This document shows, piece after piece, positions 56,928-64,000 of a stretch of 64,000 nt of DNA. A program made the position numbers and the translations under genes. Below the pieces are notes generated by a model. That model was not told the origin of the DNA, searched no databases, and saw nothing but the letters and a program-made list of their open reading frames with translations. The stretch comes from Phyllostachys edulis (lineage: Eukaryota; Streptophyta; Magnoliopsida; Poales; Poaceae): assembly GCA_036346405.1 (NCBI GenBank), contig CM070551.1, forward strand, positions 61,522,488-61,586,487, in the 5' to 3' direction. Every line of letters starts with the position of its first letter. The stretch's first letter is position 1.

Positions 56928-57116
56928 TAAATCTTTAAAGCATGCACAACGGCAGCTAATTCCAGATCATGGGTAGGGTAACTCTTCTCATGAGGTGTTA
57001 ACTGCCTTGATGCATGAAGGTAGAGTCTACCTTAAATCAAGCATAACACCTCATGAGAAGAGTTACCCTACCCATGATCCGAATTAGTCATGTCACAGTA
57101 TGCTTTTAAAGATTTA
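56928..57116. repeat. Fold-back at the edge of the truncated gypsy element
   Basis: taaatctttaaagcatgc, then ttccagatcatgggtagggt and aactcttctcatgaggtgtta on the left pair with taacacctcatgagaagagt, accctacccatgatc and cttttaaagattta on the right. The right arm is gypsy RT/RNase H coding DNA (HEKSYPTHD, then KDLRHYL), so the left arm is an inverted copy of it. The loop is about 45 bp. Confidence 0.85.
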
Positions 57117-58718
57117 CGCCATTATCTTATTGGTAATCGTTGTGAGATATACATAGATCATAAGAGCTTGAAGTACATTTTCACTCAGTCTAATATAAAC
57201 ATGAGGTAGAGAAGATGGTTGGACTTAATAAAGGATATAATCTTAGAATCCACTACCATCCCGGTAAAGCCAATATAGTTGTAGATGCCTTAAGCCGTAA
57301 GAGCTACTGCAAAACTTTGAAGGCAAGAGAAAATTTCCCAGACTTCATGAGGAGTTTCAGAAGCTAAAGTTAGAAGTGGTAGCCGAAGGATTTTTGGCTA
57401 GTCTGGAAGTACAATCTACTCTGGAAAACTAGATTCGCGCTGCCCAGCCAAAGGACCCTGTGATTTCAGATATCAAGCTCAAAAAGGAAGAAGAAAAATT
57501 CAAAGACTTCACCAAGGATGAAAAAGATACACTTTGGATCAATGGACGCATTTGCATGCCAGATGTTGATGGTTTGAGACAACTAATCTTAAAGGAGGAT
57601 TATGACTTGAAGTATTCTATTCACCCTGGAAGCACTAAGATGTATCAGGATGTCAAAAATAAATTTTGGTGGCCAAATTTAAAACGAGAAGTCGCAAAGT
57701 TTGTTGCCTTGTGTGACGTATGTCATAGAGTAAAAGTAGAACATCAGAGACCAGCAAGATTGTTGCAAACCCTAAAGATTCCAGAGTGGAAATGGGAAGA
57801 GATTGGAATGGATTTTATCACCGGTTTGCCCCGAACTCAATCAGGTTATGATTCAATTTGTGTAATAGTTGATCATTTGACAAAAGTTGCCTATTTCTTG
57901 CCAATCAAAACCACTTACTTAGGAGATTGCCTTGCAGAGTTATATATGTTAAGAATTGTCAGTTTGCATGGTGTGCCTAAGAAGATAGTGTCAGATCGAG
58001 GATCTCAGTTCACCTCTCATTTTTGGCAGAGTCTGCATGAAGCTTTGGAAACTCATTTGAATTTCAGTACTGCATATCACCCTTAGACAGATGGGCAGAC
58101 TGAAAGAGTAAATTAAGTATTGGAGGATATATTGAGAACTTGTGCTCTAGCTCATGCTACCAGTTGGGATAAGAGTTTACTGTCTGTAGAGTTCTCATAC
58201 AATAATAGTTACCATACTAGTATGCAGATATCACCGTTTGAAGCTTCGTATGGTCGTACATGCAGAACCCCTCTGAATTGGTCAAAAACAATTGAACGAT
58301 TGGTATTCGGACCAGATATTATTCAGGAGGCAGAAGATCAAGTGTCTATGATCAGGGAAAGATTAAAGATAGCTCAGTCTAGGCAGAAGAGTTATGCTGA
58401 TAATCGTTGTCGTGATCTCAGCTTCGAGCTAGAAGATTTTGTTTATCTTCGGGTTACTACACTCAAAGGTGTCAGAAGGTTTCATGCCAAAGGGAAACTT
58501 GCCCCAAGGTATGTTGGTTCGTTCAGGATTGTGAGTCATTGAGAAGAAGTTGCTTACCAGCTTGAACTACCGCAGTCGTTAGTAGGAGTACATGATGTCT
58601 TCCATGTCTCACAGTTGAATAAGTGTCTTCGTGTGCCGATAGAACAAACTCCCTTGGATTCAATCGAGTTAAAAGATGATCTCACCTACAGAGAGTAGCC
58701 AATCAAAATTGTCCCATA
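57045..58718 (+). pseudogene. Ty3/gypsy pol fragment: RNase H end, integrase
   Basis: The order is PHEKSYPTHD and FKDLRHYLIGNRCEIY (RT/RNase H); PGKANIVVDALSRKSYC; the integrase zinc finger around YSIHPGSTKMYQDVKNKFWW and CDVCHRVK; the integrase core with MDFITGLPRTQSGYDSICVI (Asp), IVSDRGSQFTSHFW (Asp) and a broken TDGQTERVN (Glu); and the C-terminal part QLELPQSLVGVHDVFHVSQL. It ends near DLTYRE before the chromodomain region. In-frame stops follow AYHP, RVN, VSH and TYRE, each explained by one C-to-T change. Gag, protease and most of RT are missing. Integrase inserts the cDNA in the nucleus; this copy is dead. Confidence 0.92.
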
Positions 58719-59399
58719 GTCGGCCTATTCACCCCCCTCTAGTTGGCCTCCACGATCTTACAGTTTCCCGTAGAAGGATAATTCGTAATCCGAAGGTGGG
58801 TCATAGGGTTCGACTTGACAGGGTGATCGCTCCCAACTAGGTAACCAATGAGGAATATTCATATGAATATTCTCTCCGTCCCGTTGGGATCCTAACCTCT
58901 TGCACCAACAGACTTCCCGAGAGCTCAATCCCTCTCGCCCTCACTCTGGATCAAACAATTGCCTAACCCTAAGTCTGACTATCAACCCAGCGCTACAACA
59001 CGAGACCAAACGAATAGAGTTTGGAATTATCTACTTTCGTCTATAGTATTTCCTTCATCAACTTCCTTTGGTTATACTTCGTCTGAAGTATTTCCTTCAT
59101 TAATTTCCTTGGTTATACTTCGTCTGCAGTATTTCCTTCATCAACTCCCTTTGGTTATACTTCGTCTGAAGTATTACCTTCATCAATTTTCTTGGTTATA
59201 CTTCGTCTGAAGTTATTTCCTTCATCCAGTCCACTAGGTATGATTAGTTTCATCTGGAGTACTTCGTTCTTTCAAGTTGTTGTTAGATATGTTTGCTTTC
59301 ATTTGAAGTGTTTTCATTTAGTTTAAACGTCTTTGGATTTATTGGATTCCATTTGATTGCTTTCAGACGTTCTTGGGTTCGATCGTATTCTGTGTAGTT
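58719..59399. other. No gene; short tandem units
   Basis: At 59,040-59,225 four units of about 41 bp recur, built on ggttatacttcgtctgaagt and atttccttcatcaa. The 58,720-58,750 stretch cctattcacccccctctag is wording common near grass retrotransposon ends. No coding sequence is seen. The start of LTR family A copy 3 may lie in here. Confidence 0.5.
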
Positions 59400-62300
59400 A
59401 GAATCTAAATATACAATAGAACAACAACCCCAACAAGGATGAGGTCAAGATCAAGATTGTTAGAATATTGAACACGATGATTATCAGCACATTGAGCAAG
59501 ATAATTATCAGAATATTAAGCAGGGTGATTATCATAATATCGAGCAAGCCAATTATCAGAACATTGAGCCTTATTAGAATATTGAGCAAGGCGAGTTAAC
59601 ACTTTGATCAATTTGCACCTACTTTTGAAATGCAGTTATATCATTTTAAATTATGAAATGACATTGCTATGTTTTATAACTGTATGTTACTTTAGATGAT
59701 AGTTAATACCTTAATGATAATTGAACACAACATTCCCATCCTTGAACTTGGACATTATCCTTGTCACCCTAGACTAATGGTATACACACTAGCTACTAAG
59801 TTTGTATCTAGGTGTCATGCTTAGCCTTGCTTAGATACATTGTCATATGGGCAATGATTTTCCTAAAACATCATTAAAACTATTTGAAAATGATATTGGG
59901 CAGTCGAGGCTGGGGCCTGGCTAGTATGTTGGACTAAAGGTAATTTTAAAGATAAAGGAAAACCTGAAAAACATATTTAGACTTGGGTGGCTGGTGTCGG
60001 GTGCACGCCAAAGTGGGTATGTGCATGTACCACCTGAGTCAATAAAGGACCGAGTTTTTGTGATGACCTCTCGTGTAAAAACAGTACAACCACAAGTCTA
60101 TAATAGGTACGACTTGGCTAACTAATTTATTCGCTGCCTCGCAACTTCACCATTGGTAGGTGTGTGGAGTGAATTAAGGGTACAAATAGGAGGCCTCCCA
60201 AGGGCGAGGCCCAAGGAGGTGATACTTAACGGCATGGGGTTGCGTTGAGGTGGGACATTGTAAAGGCCTTGTGACAATTATCTTAGTCGCACACCTATGA
60301 AAGTGTGTTAAATGGATATTATAAGGTGATTGTCTCTTATGGATAAAGTGTATGAACTCTGTAGAGTATGAAAACTATCTAGATAGTCATGCTCTCGGTC
60401 AAGAGCGGTGCTGAGAACTTGCTTGAACTAGATTTTATTTTTATAAATAAAATTGTGGGTGGAATGAAAAGCTGGGCCGAAACTCAGAGATTTGAGATGG
60501 CCTGGTCGAGGACCAATGAGAAGTACAGGAATGTGACCCGAGAAATGAATATGAGCATTGAGTGGGCAGAGCCATTCTATGGTATAGGAAATGGAATCTC
60601 CACTAGTATTTTACAACAAAACTCAGTTTATGAAAACTTGTGTTAGTTAAAAATTTAGGACTCAGGATTTGCTACTACATAATCTATTTCAGCAAGTGGA
60701 TTTATACAAACAAAAGAACCATAAGCCATTCCTTTGATCCGCTTTGCATATTATATAACTGCATTCTGTGTGTTGGCTTGTGAGTACGGTTGTGTACTCA
60801 TGCTCGCTCTTTATATTCTTTTAGTCAGTAAGCATAAAAGAAGGTTATATAGACAATTATGAGTATTGGTCAAGACTAAAGATAAAAAAGGCCAAGAACT
60901 AGGTCGTGGGCTCCAGTCGATTGCTTGTGGGTATATTGTGAGGGTTCCACGTGGTGTACTTATATTCTGCTTCCGCTGCTGATTCTTTAAAGGTATTTGG
61001 CCTGGTCGGCTGTTCTGCAAGTCAAACGCCATAAGGTATATTTACACTTTGTTTACTATTATGCAATAGCTGTAACACCCCAACCCAGCATGAGCCTGGA
61101 ATGTTACTGAATAACATAGTAACAAAATAAAACTAAATCTTTTACTAAATTTTGGCAGAACCTCCTTTGTATAGGTGACCATACCGAAGGTTCTAACAGG
61201 TTAATATAACATCATTCAATAATCCAAACATCCAATTTAAATGAATCATAAAAACATCCATAATATGTTAATCAACTAAAGAATAATCATAAGGGCATCC
61301 ATAATCTACTAATCAACTCTATTACAAATTATTCCAAGCATAAGACATAAATAATCCTTTAAGCATTACTCTCAAATACTAAATCATCATCCAATTTATT
61401 CATCTGTGATTTGTTCGTGCCAATGTGCAACCAATCTTAAGTCTATTCCCTCCCATGCATGCCGTTCACGTAAGGGGTACCTAAAAACACAAACAACAGC
61501 AAGAGTGAGTTCAAAAACTCAGCAAATTACATTTGATAAGACATTATAATACACAATTATAACATCAACATCCATTCCCAAATCTTTACAATAAAACAAT
61601 TCACATGCTTATACAATGCCAATGCACAATGCATCTTTTCCATTTTCTCTTTGCATTTACCGGTAATGCGGGGTATGCAACCGTCGATGCATACCCATGC
61701 GTGTGCCTTCTACCACAGGGGCCATAAGCCCACACTCCACAAGTGTGAGGACCATAAGCCCACATTCCACAAATGTGGGGACCACAAGCCCGTCTTATAC
61801 ATGACGGGGACCTCAAATCAATGCATGGTCACCACGTGACCAAGCCTCAAATATGATAACATCATGCACATGAACAATTCTTTTATCCGTCGTAACCATG
61901 TATTAACAGCAGCATCATGAATAAAACTTACTCATACTTCTAGCATTCATGATCATTAACATACATATCAATCTAGCATCCATGTATAGCGAATTTGTAC
62001 ATAATACTTGCAAACATGATCAATCACCCCTACGTAATCCATCAATAACTGTACTTGCCTCAATCGTGCGAAGATGGAAGACGTGAAGAGGGCGCTACCC
62101 CCGGGACCAAACCCCCACCTAAATTAATTTAACAAACACTCTAAGATAGCAATTCTGGACAAAAACAAAGCTAGAGGCAAATACGAATTCGCTACACTCT
62201 CTAGCGCAATCCCAACTCCAAAATCCTAAACATCAGTCTGTCCCCTCAACAGATAGTCCCCTTCAAAAATCCATAACTTTTCATACAAAGATCCAAATGT

Positions 62301-63457
62301 GGCATTCTTAGACTTTCTGGAAAGCTTATCAGATTCCCCACCTAAACCTGGTTGGTGAGCTCTCCAGTTTCGGGAAACTTCTACCCTTACCAAACTGATT
62401 AAAAGAACATCTAAACCTCGTCAGGAGTTCTGGACAGCGACACTAAATATAACACAACTTTCTATACACACGGACCAATTTTATGTTCTTTAGCTTTATG
62501 GAAAGCTTGACATAATATCTACAATTTTCATTATAGTGAGATCTTCTAAATAATCTTTTAACTATCTGCTTATGACTGATTAATAATAACTGTCAGAATT
62601 ATAACAGAACTACCGAACAGCAACGCTACGAAATTCATAACTCCTAATCGGCTAGTCCAAACGACGTGATCCAATACTTTACGAAAAGCTACTGACATAA
62701 ACTACAACTTTCTAGGAGATGGCCAGACCTGATTTCGTGACTAACAGCCCTAAATCAGATGAACGCTAAAAACTGCCATAATACCGATCTATTACCGATA
62801 TAGCCTAAAAACCAAATTACACTACTAAGCGAATGGAATCAGGGTTTATCCTTGTAGAACTGCTGATGAACGCGAAGAATACCACACGATCTCTCTCCTT
62901 CCATTCTCCCTCCTTCTCCTTCCCCATCTTGGCCAACCGATCACCCGGGTGATTCATCTTCTTCCTCCACTTGGCCGGCAGCAACAAGAGTAGTACTTGG
63001 CTGGCAGCAGGGACTTCACCAATGGAGGGAGGCACTGCTAGAGGGGAGGGGGCACAAGGATCAGAGGGGGTGGAGGCCAAGGAGTGGGAGGGAGGGTGGC
63101 GGACACAAGTGTGAGGAGGGGGAAAGGGGGGTGGCGGCTAGGGTTTGGGGGAGGGTTGCGCCTCCCCCCCTTGGCCGGCCACCACAAGGCCAAATGGGCC
63201 AAGGCCCAGGCCCAGGTTGCCCAACTTTAGCAGAAAACCCCCCTCTCTAATTGCTGTTCAAACTATTTTATATTTGATCCTTCTCCTAATTCAATTATTC
63301 TCTTCCGGATAATCATTCAAATACTTTTGGGATATTACAATAGCTTTTTCATGATAAGCGTTGATATCCAGTGATGTAACTGTGAGCACTAGCTACTGAT
63401 CCAGGGACTAGTGATGTGAACACAGAGGATTCCAAATTACAAATTTGGGGTCCAACA
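59400..63457 (+). repeat. LTR family A, copy 3, interrupted by solo LTR B
   Basis: Diverged from the other two copies but collinear. 59,595-59,900 (caaggcgagttaacactttg, cttgcttagatacattgtc) aligns with the reverse complement of 7,900-8,220. 60,060-60,110 (gtacaaccacaagtct) aligns with 7,620. 60,770-61,020 (gtgttggcttgtgagtac) aligns with 330-640. 63,345-63,457 (gctactgatccaggga, then tccaaca) aligns with 790-864. The family B solo LTR occupies 61,071-63,339 in between. Its 5' end is not resolved. It abuts WAK coding DNA at 63,458, so it may have inserted into that gene. Confidence 0.75.
61071..63339 (-). mobile_element. Solo LTR, family B copy 2 (2,269 bp)
   Basis: On the minus strand it starts TGTAATATCCC (63,339) and ends GGCTGGGGTGTTACA (61,071). 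Perfect 5-bp target duplications ATAGC lie at 61,066-61,070 and 63,340-63,344. It is the reverse-oriented counterpart of 2619-4891 and nearly equal in length. There is no internal region, so it is a solo LTR. It sits inside LTR family A copy 3. Confidence 0.93.
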
Positions 63458-64000
63458 TCACTGTAGGTATTGTCATTGGGCTTAGCAGTGGCTTCGGCAT
63501 TCTACTTCTCAGCTTAAGTACAATGTGTCTTGTTGGTAGATGGAAAAGAGGTATTCAAAAGCAACTACGAAGGAAGCATTTTTGAAAGAATCAAGGCCTT
63601 ATCCTAGAACAAATGATATCGTCGGATGAAAATGCAAGTGACAAGATAAATATTTTCTCTTTGGATGAACTAGAAAAGGCAACAAATAACTTTGAATCAT
63701 TTTTTAAACGGGGGGCGGTAAGGCTGAAAATCAGAAAATTTTATCCAAAATATTTCAAATCAAAATTTGAATTTTTTGGATTTTAAATTAAAAAAATCTA
63801 ATTCAAGCAAAATTCAAACAAATTTGATTTTTTTGGACAAAATTCATCCAAACCGAATTTTTGGGACCGGTTTGTATTCCTACCGCCCCACCGGTAAATC
63901 CGATATCACCGATTTTCGACCGAAATTTGGAACCCTACTCCTTGGTCATGGAGGGCATGAAATGGTGTACAAAGGCATCTTACCTGACCAACGTGAGGTG
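63458..64000 (+). pseudogene. Wall-associated receptor-like kinase (WAK) fragment, runs off the window
   Basis: The frame reads TVGIVIGLSSGFGILLLSLS (transmembrane segment), GRWKRGIQKQLRRKHF (juxtamembrane basic stretch), then a TGA at 63,583-63,585 where WAKs have Arg (CGA to TGA), then LILEQMISSDENASDK and FSLDELEKATNNFES. An insertion of about 240 bp (63,699-63,937) interrupts it. It resumes as LLGHGGHEMVYKGILPDQRE to the window end. WAKs span the plasma membrane and sense pectin or pathogens; this is the start of the kinase domain. The glycine loop has Glu in place of the third Gly. The extracellular domain is not found upstream, where an LTR abuts. Confidence 0.9.
63699..63937. mobile_element. 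Short insertion in the WAK kinase exon
   Basis: About 240 bp of non-coding DNA starting near aaacggggggcggtaaggct and ending near gaccgaaatttggaaccc. The interior is rich in caaatttgatttttt-like words, with accggtttgtattcctaccg near the right end. It lies exactly between the WAK residues NNFES and LLGHGG. The type is unclear: a small MITE-like element or an unspliced repeat insertion. Confidence 0.6.

Overview
The window is intergenic DNA of a grass (Poaceae) nuclear genome. It is almost entirely transposable elements nested inside one another. The grass assignment rests on CACTA transposons with cacagacggtt-type and ctgccggg-type subterminal repeats, a copia LTR beginning TGTTGGAAATATGCCC, Tourist-like MITEs with TTA target duplications, and Ty3/gypsy LTRs with a Met-tRNA primer site. 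There is no bacterial operon, no CRISPR array, and no tRNA or rRNA that I can recognise. No host gene is intact. The only host locus fragment is a broken wall-associated kinase (WAK) reading off the right edge (63,458-64,000).

Layout. 1-5.3 kb: a gypsy-type element (LTR end 865-1743, primer site 1746-1757) carrying two insertions, LTR family A (1-864) and a solo LTR of family B (2619-4891, target duplication AGTAG). 6375-9792: a second family A LTR, a 3.4-kb solo LTR on the minus strand (target duplication ACTTG). 12.9-22.9 kb: a minus-strand CACTA transposon with a TNP2-type transposase, split by a complete 6,335-bp CACTA (13,711-20,045, target duplication CCT) that carries exon fragments of three unrelated host genes (ABCG transporter, PreP peptidase, peroxisomal multifunctional protein). 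22.9-29.2 kb: a decayed copia element lacking its 5' LTR. 29.2-30.5 kb: a second partial copy of the TNP2 transposase. 30.5-32.1 kb: a gypsy-like LTR fragment. 32.1-34.3 kb: a Helitron Rep pseudogene lacking its helicase, followed to about 40 kb by strongly purine-rich DNA with tandem repeats.

40,593-55,842 is a three-layer nest. A Tourist-like MITE (target duplication TTA) holds a 14,981-bp CACTA (40,618-55,598, target duplication TCA). That CACTA holds a 10.7-kb Mutator-like element (43,508-54,224) sitting in a TA microsatellite. The MULE carries a Ulp1-type cysteine protease gene and a divergent FAR1/MULE transposase gene, the composition described for Kaonashi/KI-MULEs. The Ulp1 gene keeps its H/D/C catalytic motifs, while the transposase is frameshifted.

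Right flank: a palindromic MITE (56.3-56.6 kb), a truncated gypsy pol with C-to-T-type stops (57.0-58.7 kb), a third family A LTR (about 59.4-63.46 kb) interrupted by a second family B solo LTR (61,071-63,339, target duplication ATAGC), then the WAK fragment.

Most calls come from translated motif recognition and from reading terminal repeats and target duplications by eye. Exon limits and decayed element ends are approximate. I did not find a clearly new biological system. The strongest leads are the Ulp1-bearing MULE with its exact 86-bp leader repeat, the three-gene chimera in the inner CACTA, and a 562-bp near-palindrome inside the 15-kb CACTA.
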